This document shows, in pieces, positions 50,333-62,013 of a DNA stretch of 64,000 nucleotides. The DNA is taken from positions 24,966,501 to 25,030,500 of the forward strand of contig OY747705.1 of the NCBI GenBank assembly GCA_963556495.2. Direction: 5' to 3'. The DNA is from Valencia hispanica. Taxonomy: Eukaryota > Chordata > Actinopteri > Cyprinodontiformes > Valenciidae. Position numbers and translations under genes: made by a program. A model generated the notes under the pieces. The model did no database searches and was not told the DNA's origin. It saw nothing but the letters and a program-made list of their open reading frames with translations. Every line of letters starts with the position of its first letter. The first letter of the stretch is position 1.

Positions 50333-52361
50333 CAGAGGTGTGGACTTGAGTCATGTGACTTGGACTCGAGTCATGAATTTGATGACTTCAGACTCGACTT
50401 GATAAAATGTACAAAGACTCTCAACTCGACTTGGACTTTAACATCAATGACTCGTGACTTTGCTTGGACTTGGGCCTCTTGACTTGAGAAGACTTGCTAC
50501 TTCCCATGAAAACTGGGTGAACATTTTTTTACACACCATGGAGGCTCAATGTTCCCTCTAAGCTGCGCGCCTGCACAATTGCGCACTGCTGACACAGTCT
50601 TCCCGCACAGAAAATCTGCTCTGCGCACACACATAAAATCTAACCGGAATTGAAAACAACAACAACAAACAAATAATGAATCCTGTGCTATTTTACAGTA
50701 TGAATCAATGAGCATATGCACCGATTTACAGTTCCAGCGGTGCCCCTGTACCGGTCCAATTAGAAAAACACACTCGCTCGAACCAGTTATCCATGGTTAT
50801 TGCCATATCAATGCGGCAGAGACCCGCACACTGACACAACGCAGATTAAAGATAGACACGGGTATGCAAATAGGACTAAGGTAAAAAAAAAAAAATTAAT
50901 CCAGACACAAACTCAGATCCTCCTGTTTATATAGGAGCGGAGCGCTTTCGTCTAAGCACATAGCGGCTGACGGCGCCAAGTTCGTGCGCTATAAAAAGTG
51001 CTTGATTTATTTAGAAAGTCTGTAGCGTTTTTGGTGGAATTTTCTTTAACGAAAAGAGGGGTTATAAAATGTTCTGAAAACATCTGAAGTTTTCGTTTTA
51101 TTCCACTCAGAAATGTGTTTAATCTCGCCGCTTGATTCTGCATTTGGGTTAAAAGATTTCACTTCAAGACAATAACGTTTGTCACTGAGTGACCAGCGGC
51201 TGGCTGCTCCAGCCAATGATGCGATTCACATTCGTATTTACGCAGCTAATTAATCGATATTTGTGCTACATTTCAAGCATCCAGCGCAGAGTGTGAAAGA
51301 GGCTTTAGTTTAATGAATTGTATCAAAACAGCATCGAGAAATTGTCTTGAAGTGGACGATGTGGATCAGCTGATGCATCATGCGCATAAAGTCAAAGCTG
51401 CAAGCAGATGAGGCCATCAACAGCGTGTACAACCACTGGATACGTTACTTTTACCCAGTGCTCAGCAAGAGCTTCTCACAATGGCTCATGCTTATAATAC
51501 AAGTCAGACCTTTATAATAAAAATGTTAAGTGTGTTTTCAAAATTTGAGTTCATAGTTAGCTTGGCTTACTTGGCAGTTCATGGTTCTCCACAGTTACAA
51601 TGAAATATTTATACTTACAATAGTGTTAACACACTACACAGGTCATGAATAACATCTTTGTCATTTTCATTGTAAGTGGGATAATGTACTTAATTAAAAA
51701 GTATTCTCACAGAAATTTAAATGCTTTAATTTGATTATTTTAATAAACTACGTAAACTGGATGGATGTGATGCTGGCATGACCACAGTGCACACATCTGA
51801 TGTTGCTCCCAGTGGTCAAAGGGACTGCTCAGGACGTTTGTGTTTGCTCAGACACATGAAAGATTAGAGGGAACATTGCATGGAGGCATTCCAATTATAT
51901 TATCAGGTTGGTCCAGTTATTCAGAAGTGATCCTTTTGAGGGGTGAGGATTTTATTGATGACATGTTTAAAAAAGTTTAGGTTAAAAGGACCCATGTCTA
52001 TTTGCAATATGAGGTCAATACAATACAGGACTGAAGCTGCTGTGCATTGTTCTAGTGCAATATGCTGTTGAAATACAAGCATTTTTTGTGAAAATTTAAT
52101 TTTCAGTTTATTACTGTATTTGATTAATGTTATTGTATAAATAAAGGTTTAAATAAATACAAATCTTGCAGACATACATGATTTGTATACATTTATTTCT
52201 GTGGTAAGAGGACTTTTGACTCGACTTGAGACTTGTTGGCTTTGACTTTTGACTCGACTCGGGACTTGCCTCATCTTTGATTCGACTTGACTCGGGACTC
52301 GAGGACAAAGACTTGAGACTTACTTGTGACTTGCAAAACAATGACTTTGTCCCCACCTCTG
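50333..52361. mobile_element. hAT non-autonomous element (outer), perfect 8-bp target duplication
   Basis: TCTTGTAG occurs at 50325-50332 and 52362-52369. Ends: CAGAGGTGTGGACTTGAG and, inward from the right, CAGAGGTGGGGACAAAG. Both subterminal regions are packed with GACTTG/GACTCGA units, which are probably transposase-binding repeats. A second hAT-like element of 1.3 kb is nested inside; without it the outer element is about 0.7 kb. Confidence 0.88.
50547..51878. mobile_element. Nested hAT-like element inside the outer hAT element
   Basis: Perfect 15-bp inverted ends CAATGTTCCCTCTAA (50547-50561, complement 51864-51878). CATGGAGG occurs at 50537-50544 and again directly after the right end at 51879-51886, an 8-bp duplication with two extra bases (CT) on the left. 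No transposase frame was found. Confidence 0.85.
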
Positions 52362-52782
52362 TCTTGTAGCACCCATATTTAACCGACTTATGCTTTCTGT
52401 ACACATAGAGACTTTAAAAGGATTCTTAAAGATGATCAGCTCACATCTAAAGACTTGGGTTAACAGGTTTTTAGTCTCAGACTAAAGATTTTATAAACAC
52501 TGAATCTTGTAGGGACACTATTTAAAACTACACCTAGGCTATTTTAGCCTCCCATTATGCTCAGCATTATACAGTTTCTTTATGTGCGAATGTTGTAGCA
52601 TTATTTGCCAAGATTGATGTTATGTCAAATAAAGACTTGCATTCGAAGTGGGAACTGTATCAACAAGTAATTGGTTAACTCATATCTTTTAAATGCAAGG
52701 TGTTTATGCTGTGCCACTTGCTCCATGCAGATGCACAGATAGCGCTGGTTTGTGCCTGTATTCCAGGGAGCAAGGTTGGCGT

Positions 52783-55619
52783 TAGGGCTGGGTGATATGG
52801 CTGAAATCTGTATCACGATACAAGTGTTTCATATCGGTCGATATCGATAATTATTGAAAAATTGTATGACCAATTTAAAATAAGGACAAGGAGGAAAATA
52901 CTAAATTAAAACATTTTTATTATAAACTTAACCTTCCTCTGATTGTAGGCAGACAGGGAAATGGAATGTCAACACAACCATGGAAAACATTTAAATAAAT
53001 AAATATGAACATAAGACTGAATTAGAATTTAAATCACAATAAGAACTGAACAATTGTCAATAATAAAGTGCTTAACAAAACTAAAGTGTTATTAAAACGT
53101 GCAAAGTGTTCAGAAACCTGAGATCTGAGAAGAACTATCTTTATATATATATATATTTACTGCAAGTTTAGTGCAAAAAAGTTCACCCTTTGGTGAATAA
53201 CATTGTAAAAATAAATAACTATGCAGTGTTTTGTAAACATAGAAGAAACTATAAAAGTGAGGTAGACTTAGACTTTACATCTGTAACATCTGAACTATTC
53301 AAGTATATTTTCACTCAAGGTTTTGTGCAAGGAACACCAGCTAGTTGACCTTCTCTGGTTTTAAAGCTGCCCTGGTGCATGTAACAATATTACCCCCAGT
53401 ACTAAAAATTCTTTCTGAGGGGGTACTGGTGGCTGGGATGCACAGGTACTTTTTTGCCAGCTGAGACAATCTGGGGAAGTTGTGTTCATGGAGCCTCCAC
53501 CAGTCCAGGGGTTCAGACTCACTATCTGCATCAGGGCACGTTGGGTACCTTTCCAGCTCACTCTCCACTTTTTGTTCATCAGTGAGAGGCAAGTCAACCT
53601 CTTCTTGACTCTGCTTTTTGAAGAAGCTCCCCAATGACTTGCGTTGCTTCTTCACGCCCAGTGGAAGAGGTGGTTCAGCGGCAGCGGCAGCTCCTCCTTC
53701 TCCACCTTGGTCTGCTTCTCCCTCAGAAGGCCCTGCCTTGGCCTTCATTCACTACCTCAGACACTGCTCTCATTTTAATGGCCCCTACCTTCTCTGGCCT
53801 GATGTATTGGACTTTAAACCTGGGGTCCATCAAGGTAGCCATGTCAAGGAGATCTTCTGTGTCAGGGCCCGCATATTTCTGATCAAGATAGGTCATTATT
53901 TTTGTCTTCATCTCTTTTGTGAGCCGAGTGTCCCCCTCATTTACTTTAAGCAAATTGGAGCAGATCAGGTGGAGCACAGGCTTCACATAAGATTCTGCAA
54001 CATATGACTCACCAGAAATGGAAGTCTGTGAACTCCAGGAGAGGAGTTAAGGTCACATTCATAGACTCAAGGACATCAATGTCCTGCCAAGTTGGGATCA
54101 GGTGCCTAGTGTTTTTGTCATCAGACAGAACTTCAGTAATGGCCTTTTGTTGCTCTACGACCCTTCCCACCATCTTCTGTCTTGAGCCCCACCTGGTTGG
54201 TGACTGTGATCAGCTGGTGTGTGGGAAGCTGGAGACGTTGCTGTGCTTTGGAGAGCGCACTCTTTTTCTTCCATGAGTAAGAAAAGGTAGAGACCACTTT
54301 CTTGCAAACACCTACAGCCCTGTCCACTCTTCTATCCTTTCCTGCAGCATCTGCAGAAAAACAATGACAGCATAATGAGGTTCAGTAAGTCAGTGTAAAG
54401 CTGCTTTCGTGGATAATAATAATAATCATAATAATTAATAATAATTATATCATCTCAATGTATTGGCTAATAAAATCAATCCAGTGACCAACATGGATGG
54501 ATGATGCCATCAAAATGACAATGCTACTCACCAATAGCAGAATGCAAACGATGGCCAAAACATTGTACCCGGGTCCAGTTGTTCAGTGAAGTTGCCTTCA
54601 CTACATTTGCCCCACTGTCAGTGGTGATGCACACCATTTTGTCTTCAATGAGAGTCCAGGACAACAGTGCCTCCTTTAAACCTTCTGCTATAATTTCTCC
54701 TGTGTGATCGTCAGGAAAATAAGCCGTTTCAAGGCATCTGGCTTTCAGATTCCATTCGTTGTCTATAAAATGAACGGTCAAGCTAATGTATGGCTCTGAA
54801 GTACGGCTTGACCACAGGTCAGAGGTTGTGGCAAAGTAGCTGGCTGACGAGATTTCTTGTTGCACTGATTCTTTGCACATCAGATATAGTTTGGGAATTG
54901 CAGTCTTAGAAAAGTACTTTCGACCTGGAATCACATAGCGTGGGTCGAGCACGTGAAGGACATTTTTATAACCGGGCTTCTCGACGGTACTGAGAGGAAG
55001 CATATCCTTAGCTATGTGATATGCCACTACCTGGGTTATGTCGTTGTAGGGTTTGGATGTTTTGTCATAAGGCACTGATGCCGAGTACCTTTGCATGGTG
55101 GTCTGCTGCTGCTTTTGTGGTGTTGGTCGTTGTTTGATACGGTTGTGCTCCAAAGGGTGAGAGCGGCTAAGGTGGTAAAACAAATTAGTTGTATTACCAG
55201 TCTTAGTGGGGACGACGGTCTTGCATAATTTACAGACAACATTGGTCTGACTACGGTCTGACTTCTAAAATCCTTTTTTTCACAATTTCCTCGCTCGTTG
55301 CGGCACTCATCTTGAATTTCTTACACCACGCTGTTTCTGTAAACAAACACGAGACCGCAAGATGGCGCACCTAAACTTGATTCTGTTACATGATTGGCTA
55401 TTAGCATGTCACTCCATACGTTGCTAGGCACCAGACGACGAGTGCCTTTGTTCATGCAACAATCCTTGCTTCAAAACCAAAGCGGAGCTACAGTTACGCC
55501 GGTTTCTTCCAATGAGGAAAAAGAAACGTATCGAAACGTTCTATCGAATGCATTTTCTATTGATATTGATAACGTGTCTATCAAGATACGTATCACTAGC
55601 GTTTTATTGCACAGCCCTA
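52783..55619 (-). mobile_element. Large hAT transposon with decayed ZBED-type transposase
   Basis: Ends TAGGGCTGGGTGATATGG and, inward from the right, TAGGGCTGTGCAATAAAAC. The flanks GTTGGCGT and GTTGGGCA agree at five of eight positions, a weak target duplication. The whole 2.8 kb is a full-length but inactive autonomous copy. Confidence 0.82.
53341..55310 (-). pseudogene. hAT transposase with BED finger, frameshifted
   Basis: On the minus strand it begins MSAATSEEIVKK, then loses frame by about one base before a BED-type zinc finger reading VVCKLCKTVVPT...NLFYHLSRSHPLEH. A long intact part (54524-55183) covers the first half of the RNase-H-like domain, with the ATTSDLWSS motif holding the first catalytic Asp, and later CFGHRLHSAI. 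A GT-AG intron of 181 nt (54531-54351) is recognisable. The next part is frameshifted at least twice (LMDPRFKVQYI survives). The C-terminal dimerisation domain, YLCIPATSTPSERIFSTGGN, closes at 53342. Similar to the family that gave rise to ZBED host genes, but not itself a host gene, since it lies between terminal repeats. Confidence 0.85.
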
Positions 55620-55679
55620 GTTGGGCACTTTTTTTATTTATGGCCCATTTCTAACCATTTTTCAGCCATGCAACACAAA

Positions 55680-55955
55680 TATTGTATTTGTTGTGTATTG
55701 ACCCTGCCAGGCTCCATAGTGAATAATAAGGAATGACGAGAAAACAAGAGAAACTCAAAGTACTGACAGCTGAGGAGAAAAATACAGGAAAAAAGGAGAA
55801 TACATTGTGGAAGGAAAAAAACATAAGTAGAAGGAAACTTTAATCACAAAGACCTAAAGATCCTAGCACTAAAATGCTAAGGTAAACTGAATAGGGAAAT
55901 AAAATAACTGAAACTCAAAACACAAACACCTAAGAATCCTCACAAGAAGTTGTAG
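55680..55955 (+). repeat. Purine-rich dispersed repeat, second family, copy 2
   Basis: It shares GGTAAACTGAATAGGGAAAT and AAACTCAAAACACAAACACC, with small changes, with 47636-47885. Function and class are unknown. Confidence 0.5.
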
Positions 55956-56383
55956 TTGTTTTAAAATTAGTTAAATTGCAAAAGTAATGTAAGTTTAAAA
56001 AAAATGCCATTAAGAACAAAAGCTTAAACCGTGGCACAGCACTACCACACGTCCCCAGAAAAACACTTTTACTGAATGCCATGATTATAATGGTATATAA
56101 AAAGTTTATTATTGAAAGATTTGGGATAAACTAGGCTACCTGTTTCAGGCACATATATATGTCCATTGAAAATGTATGCATGTAATTGCAATGCAAATAC
56201 ATAACAAAAACATATGTGGACTACTGAGCATTAATTTCGTTTCTTGGAGTGGAGGATATGATGACTTGTTGTTAATCAAATGTTTCAAGTGGGATTGCTG
56301 CACAGGTTATTGTCATGAGGTTTGGGACGTTTGCCACAGATATGGGATTTCTCATGGGGGTTTAGATGTTGCTCTCATAGCAA

Positions 56384-56735
56384 CAGGAGTGTCAAACTCA
56401 TTTTCATTTCGGGCCACATCAAGAAACACAAATGTCCTCAAAGGGTGGCAGAATGTATTGATAAAACTACCCATTAACAAACTGTCGAAATATTAATAAA
56501 TTGCTGTCTCTGCATTCAATAAGTGCGTCTTAAAATTAAATAATATTCAACATCTTTTCACATTGATGTAATTTGGTGGTATACAAATTCTAACTGCAAT
56601 TTAATTGATAAAAGCATGTTTAAGCATACATATTTTGAAGGTTCTATTAATATGGCCCTCTAGAGTCTAGAGGGCCATATTAATAGTTACAGAGGGCTAA
56701 ATTTTTCCTGCAGGCCTTAAGTTTGACACGTGTTC
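56384..56735. mobile_element. hAT/Charlie-type non-autonomous element
   Basis: The left end CAGGAGTGTCAAACTCATTT, then GGGCCACAT, and a right end with CTGCAGGCCTTAAGTTTGAC, follow the 'CAGGGGTGTCAAACTCA...GTTTGACA' pattern of Charlie-type hAT elements. The last bases on the right diverge and no target duplication could be matched. A perfect palindrome lies inside. Confidence 0.65.
56644..56686. repeat. 43-bp perfect palindrome
   Basis: 21-nt arms beginning CTATTAATATGGCCCTC are exactly complementary around a single central G. It looks like an inverted duplication of a short piece of the hAT element's own sequence (GGGCCATATTAATA). Confidence 0.92.
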
Positions 56736-58094
56736 TAGAGGCTAAATCCACACTCCGCTGCCACAATTGATATTGGAATTACAAGTGCCACTTCAGTCAA
56801 AGTTTTGATATCAGGTAACATTTCTCCAATTGAAGTGATCAGAAGTCAGAAAGGCTCTCTGAACGAGCCATTTCCTGACCCACAAGCTATTGGTTCAGCG
56901 AGAGGAAATTCTGCAGCATATGCGCCGCTTCTGCACCGATGGTCGGCTCGACACCAAGCTCTTTAGAGTGTGTCTGTGACCAACCACATCGGTCACAGAC
57001 AAGCCAAAACCTCCGTAACTCTTGAACGCACTGTTAGCTCCCAGATAGCGAGATGTAGTACAGGGTTCAGGTCTGAGATGATGTTCAGATGCTCTCATGG
57101 GAATCTTTTTTTTTTTTTTTGAGTGATTTAGTGACCTGTACTCCATGCGTAAAGTTGAAAATGCCTGCGTATCTGCATCAAGTGTTTCCTGGTGTGAATT
57201 GTAATCTGTTAAAATAACGGATGGCCTTCAGATTTTTCATTCACTTTCTAAAAACCAGTCAAATACAAAAAATATTCAGTTAACATGACACCTTGCACAG
57301 TGTGTGATGGATTACATACAAATCATGTAGGGTGTCAAAAAGGTAGATGGTTAAAATGATTATCAAACCACATTCAAATTCACTCCTCAGCTGCCGCAAT
57401 TTATCTGGATAGGTTTGCTGTCTTTGTGCTTTTTAACAAAAGGAAAAACCGAAATAAAATAGGAGTAATAAGGCTATTTTTTTTAATTCAAGGAGTAGAA
57501 AGTACAGATAATTGCGTGGAAATTTAAGTGGTAAAAAGTAGGCTGATTGATAATTACTCCAGTAAAGTATAAATACCCCAGATTTCTACTTAAGTAAGGT
57601 AAAAAAATTATTTGTACTTCGTTACTTGAAACCTTTGATTTGAGCTCATGTATGTTGGAACAGGAAGAGGCAATAAAGTACATACAGTTTTTGAACAAAT
57701 CTGAATGTCACATGAAGTTTGGAGGTCTGTATCTATTGACACTGCAAAAAGTTGGTGACTGTTGTGCCTGACACTGAATACTTCTAGTTGTATAGTGTTT
57801 TTGAGGAAATATTTAGTGACTTTGGAACCAGCTGACAGCTTTCTTTGTTCCAAACTGATCTTATACACATTTTCTCTTTATCCTGCATAGTCTAAACACT
57901 GAATAATGAACAATGTTTTTCTTATATTATATTTTTAAATAGTTGGTTAAATGATCAGTTGAAGTATTGTAATTAGGGACTGAAACAGTAATAAAAATAA
58001 TTCTGGGGTATGAATCAATGATTTTTAAATAAATGGCAGCAGGATATGAAGAGCATAAGGATATAATAAGGAATAATAGTTTCAACAGTGTCAG

Positions 58095-58290
58095 CATTTT
58101 ACCTGTGGGGTAACTGTGGCTCATCTTGCAATCAGCGAGTCGTCGATTTGATTCCTGCTGCCTCCTCTGGCGCTTGTTAATGTGATTAATGTGGGTAAGG
58201 AACTGAACCCCAAGTTGCCCACTATGTGAGTGTGGCTGGCTGAATGTAGAAAGCGCTCTGAGTGGTAATTATGACAGAGAAGTCATTTGA
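58095..58290 (+). repeat. Probable SINE-type repeat
   Basis: AATCAGCGAGTCGTCGATTTGATTCC resembles the tRNA-like B-box head of fish SINEs. It is followed by AACTGAACCCCAAGTTGCCC and GGCTGGCTGAATGTAGAAAG, a body and tail I recall from fish repeats. It ends about 240 bp before exon 7. Confidence 0.5.
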
Positions 58291-58530
58291 GGATCAACAA
58301 TCCATTTCATACAGGATTACTAAAGAATGGTTCAATCTTATAAAGTGACTAATATCCTAGTTTGATTAGAATTTAGTATCTCTCTAAAGATGTGTTATTC
58401 AATCTAATGGCTCTAAAAGAAACAAATTGTTTTCTGCCAAGTTTTTTCCTCTTCATTCTGATCTGATAGCCCTTGTGGTACTCAGGACAGATTTTTGTCT
58501 CACCCTCCAATGTCTACTATCATCTTCTAG

Positions 58531-58733
58531 GTGACAAGCAGAATGCTGAGCAGGCAAAGCAGTTCATCCTTAAAATGTACGAGCAACGGGCTGCCAACCA
58601 AGAAAGTCGAGAATGGAAAACCTTATACCCACACTTCACCTGTGCCACAGACACCAACAATATCCGCAAGGTTTTCACCGACATAAGGGACACAGTGCTG
58701 CTCAAGTCGCTAAGGGACTACGGAGTCCTCTGA
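58531..58733 (+). CDS. gna15: gna15 coding exon 7 of 7
   Basis: Residues 302-368 and TGA. It contains [13 protein letters not shown] (base-recognition motif TCAT) and the C-terminal helix ending SLRDYGVL. The last residues set receptor choice: Gq/G11 end EYNLV and mammalian G15/16 end EINLL as I recall, so DYGVL with Gly at the third position from the end is unusual. Acceptor CATCTTCTAG. The family's final exon is usually slightly shorter; the extra residues lie between MYEQR and LYPHF, where GNA15 also carries an insertion. Confidence 0.95.
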
Positions 58734-58990
58734 ACTTATACTAAGTGCTGAGAAGCAGAAGGAAAAGCTATGGTTCCCAAGCTTATCTGGAGACGAGACT
58801 GAAACCAGTCGCTGAAGACCACTTTGGGCTTTTCTTTTTTACATGAAGAATATTTTCCCCATGAAATCCCCAATGAATTCTGTCTTGTTTTATTTGCTTT
58901 TAATGAAGCAGAAGGTGAAGTTATTTCTTTACTCGAATCTGAATGTGAGAACATGGAGATCTGTAATAAAAGCTGGAATCATGAAGCTTT
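58734..58990 (+). other. gna15: gna15 3' UTR (short form)
   Basis: Non-coding sequence after the stop codon; the first canonical polyadenylation signal lies about 230 nt downstream. Cleavage about 15-25 nt after the signal is inferred. Confidence 0.6.
58965..58970 (+). terminator. AATAAA polyadenylation signal of gna15
   Basis: A canonical hexamer in CTGTAATAAAAGCTGG. It is the first AATAAA after the gna15 stop. Confidence 0.65.
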
Positions 58991-59907
58991 AATCAAACCC
59001 CTTCTTTAATGTTTCTTAGTAAGATTGTTTTTTTACAAAAGAAGTGCCTGGGTCATGTAGTGTGCGTGTTGTTCTATAATTGAAGCTGAAGTAGAGATGT
59101 GGCCATTATTGGTGGAGATGGGGGTCACCGATGGCTTCTCCACTGCTGTAGATCATATATTAACAACTTTAGGTCTATCCAGCAGTTACAGACAGATAAA
59201 GTAGAACCCTATACACACTAAAATGCAAGCTGTTAACAGAAAGTTACCAAAATAAGCTTCAAATTGTTGGTGCACTCTTTGTTTTTTCAATAATTTCATA
59301 TAAATAATGGAAATGGCATTGGCGCTCAACAGTGTGTCATATTCCAGAAGATGCCAGCAAAAAAGAAGCTGCCAGACCACACTGAATTTTTCTGATGAAT
59401 TTATTGTTTAATGTGTTAAATGCCACTATTGAGGCATTTCTTTTTTTTTGCATGCCCATTTTTAGTAAAAAGGCACCGATCCTGCTTTTTTCTTTATGAT
59501 TTCCAGTTGTCTTTGAGGTCTGACTTGCAAATTCATATTTGGACCCATTGTTCAATCTCTGTTCTGGACTCATTTTGGAAAAATGAAGAAATTGCAAGCC
59601 TATCTGCATCAAAGAATATAAACAAATTTTATTTTTATTAATAGCAAAAATGTGCGTCAAACTTATTTAAGTTGGTGCATTAAGAGACTGAAGATGATCA
59701 GTGTTCTTAGTTTTGAAGCATTTAAAGAATAAGAGAAAGAAAGTCAGATTTTTCCGTTATTGTATTTAGAACCAATCAGAGCCTATCGGGGTAAATCAGC
59801 TGAATACGACCTCTGGACAGTGCATCTGTAGTTTTCTGTGCTTTTCTGACAAAGAAACCCTATACAGACACATTTTTTGGAGGCAAATATAGTTGACTTA
59901 TTCAGCA
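58991..59907. other. Downstream of gna15, nothing recognised
   Basis: AT-rich sequence with chance open frames on both strands (for example 59337-59660 minus). It may include an extended 3' UTR. Confidence 0.4.
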
Positions 59908-60185
59908 GTCTACAATGCCCTCCAAACTTATCTTCACCCCTCCTAAGGATGTGTAAGAACCCTTAAATTAAATATTTACGATAAGAACCAGAAACTGCAT
60001 CAGTCTGTAACTGAAAACTTCTGTTTTATTGTCTTTTGATGACAAATGAGTCATGCGTGACCCAAAGGATGCCTATGTGGAAACGAACGTCATTTACACT
60101 GTTACATATGGTGAAGAATCTGTGATGCTATGGGCCCAGAGAAGCTTGACGTCTGAAATCTGATGGACATTCTCTGAAATCTAAA
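59908..60185. mobile_element. Tc1-type fragment
   Basis: TACAATGCCCTCCAAACTTA followed by TCACCCCTCC resembles the terminus of fish Tc1 elements (TACA-TGC-TTGCAAAAGTAT-CA-ACCCCT). Only this end is recognisable. Confidence 0.35.
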
Positions 60186-62013
60186 GATTTTTCATCATCT
60201 ACTTAGCTTGTGCTTTTTGTTTGTATGGATAGATATGTTTTATCTCAGTGTTGCTCAGTCATTGCTGCCTGCAAGTGTAAAAATGCCCCTAAAAGTTTAG
60301 ATTCAAGCTTTAAGGTAGCATGTATTTGGTCATTTGAATCATTTATATTGTCACATGACAAAAGATATGATGAATCCTAAAGAGCCTGGAAATTATATAT
60401 CTTGAGAGAAAAAGTGAACATGACTGTAAAGTCTGTCAGTGGCTGAAATACAGATCAGTGTCCTACTTGAAACAGTCAGATAACTGTACTCCAATACTTA
60501 AGATGTGATTATGTGTTGTCAGAGAGAACTTGCCCTCAGTGGGTGGAGGAGGATGTTCTTTTACTGATTTAAATTGCGAGCTCTACCTCTGTATGTATCC
60601 ATTTCGAGAACCCAAAGGGGTAAAAAACTAATTGAAAATCATAAAACAAAGTGACCTAAATGAAAATTTAGCTCATCTGAGTTCTCAGAGGAGCAATAAT
60701 ATCGATGTTTCTGATTCATTACAGTTCATTTAAATATAAATTAGGAAGCTTTCTGTACATGACTACTGTCTTTGATTCATTCGTAGATCTTGACTTTCCA
60801 AATTGTTTATGTGCTGGACATAGACTATCCACACAGTGGGTTTGTTAGTGAATTGCCTGCCTCTCTTTGGTGTCAGTAAATTATTTGGTGTAGAGTCTGG
60901 TGGAGGAAGATTAAAAACATATTTTTATAGGTAATATTAAAGAAAATATCTAAACACATACACGCGCTTGCTTTATTTGTCTCTTTGTCAAGGTTTGCAA
61001 ATTAGAACACTGATGGATTTGCATTGGATTAACAAATGTACACCAGTCATTTCCATATGTTATGCATGTTTGTGGTGCAGACTGAAAAACAACACAGATA
61101 ATAAAACTTTGAGTCTGGTGTCAGTGTGTAGAATCCAAGTGTCAAATCTTGTACCATCCAGCTGGCAGGAGAAAAGCGGTACCTCATTAGTGAGGTACAG
61201 ATCGCTTCTTCAAACAAAAGTCTGTCACTTCTCCCCTACTGACAACACTCTGGAAAAGAACTACAAAACATAGATCCCACATTTACTGAAGCACACCATC
61301 AGACATTTTGCTTTATTACAAATAATGCCCAAAAGAATACCTTATATAGACAGACTATCTCTGAGGGCCACAGAAAGCATGCGAAAGTTGTCCGAGTGAC
61401 CATCATCCACGATTTGATAATCTCGTACATTGGAGCGAATCTGTGTGTCTCCAGGTAGAAGTCTGTATAATTCAGTATGTCTGCAGCCAGTGTGTGCGTG
61501 TGTGTGGTGTTTCAGTCACTAAAATGAATGGATGTCACTGAAGGTCCTTACCACTACTAGTAAGACAATAATGGGTGGGTGTGTGGGTATTTTCTTTCTG
61601 ACTGAAAGTAATATTTTAATTTTTTATTAGACTGAGGGCAAAGAGACCTTCCAACCTCAATGATTTGGAGCTCATCACCAAAGAAATCTTCATTAATGGT
61701 ATAAACAGGCAAAAAGTGGATCAGTAGTTATAAACAGGATTGCTGTAAAGTCCATAAAGATTTCCCTGTTCGTATATTTCAAGTGGATATAAATAATTTT
61801 GGACATTTTTTAAAATAAAATATAAATAAAACAGATGTATAAATTTTTCAAAGTTCACACACCTTTATGTTGTTTTGTTACAATGGCCACACCAAAAATA
61901 TTGAATTTGTTGTCTTTAAGACCCCTTCAGATTGATTTGGCAGTATAATTAGGGGCCATTGCCTCTTTAGAAAACTCATTCGTCCCTAATCTTCAATTTG
62001 CTGGTGGCAAGTA
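60186..62013. other. Intergenic, nothing recognised
   Basis: AT-rich, with no supported gene. The segment 61800-61990 has TCACACACCTTTATG and may be a further Tc1 terminus. Confidence 0.4.

Noticed and set aside
53341..55310. A domesticated ZBED host gene
   Set aside because: The reading is frameshifted in several places and sits between hAT terminal repeats, so it is an inactive transposon.
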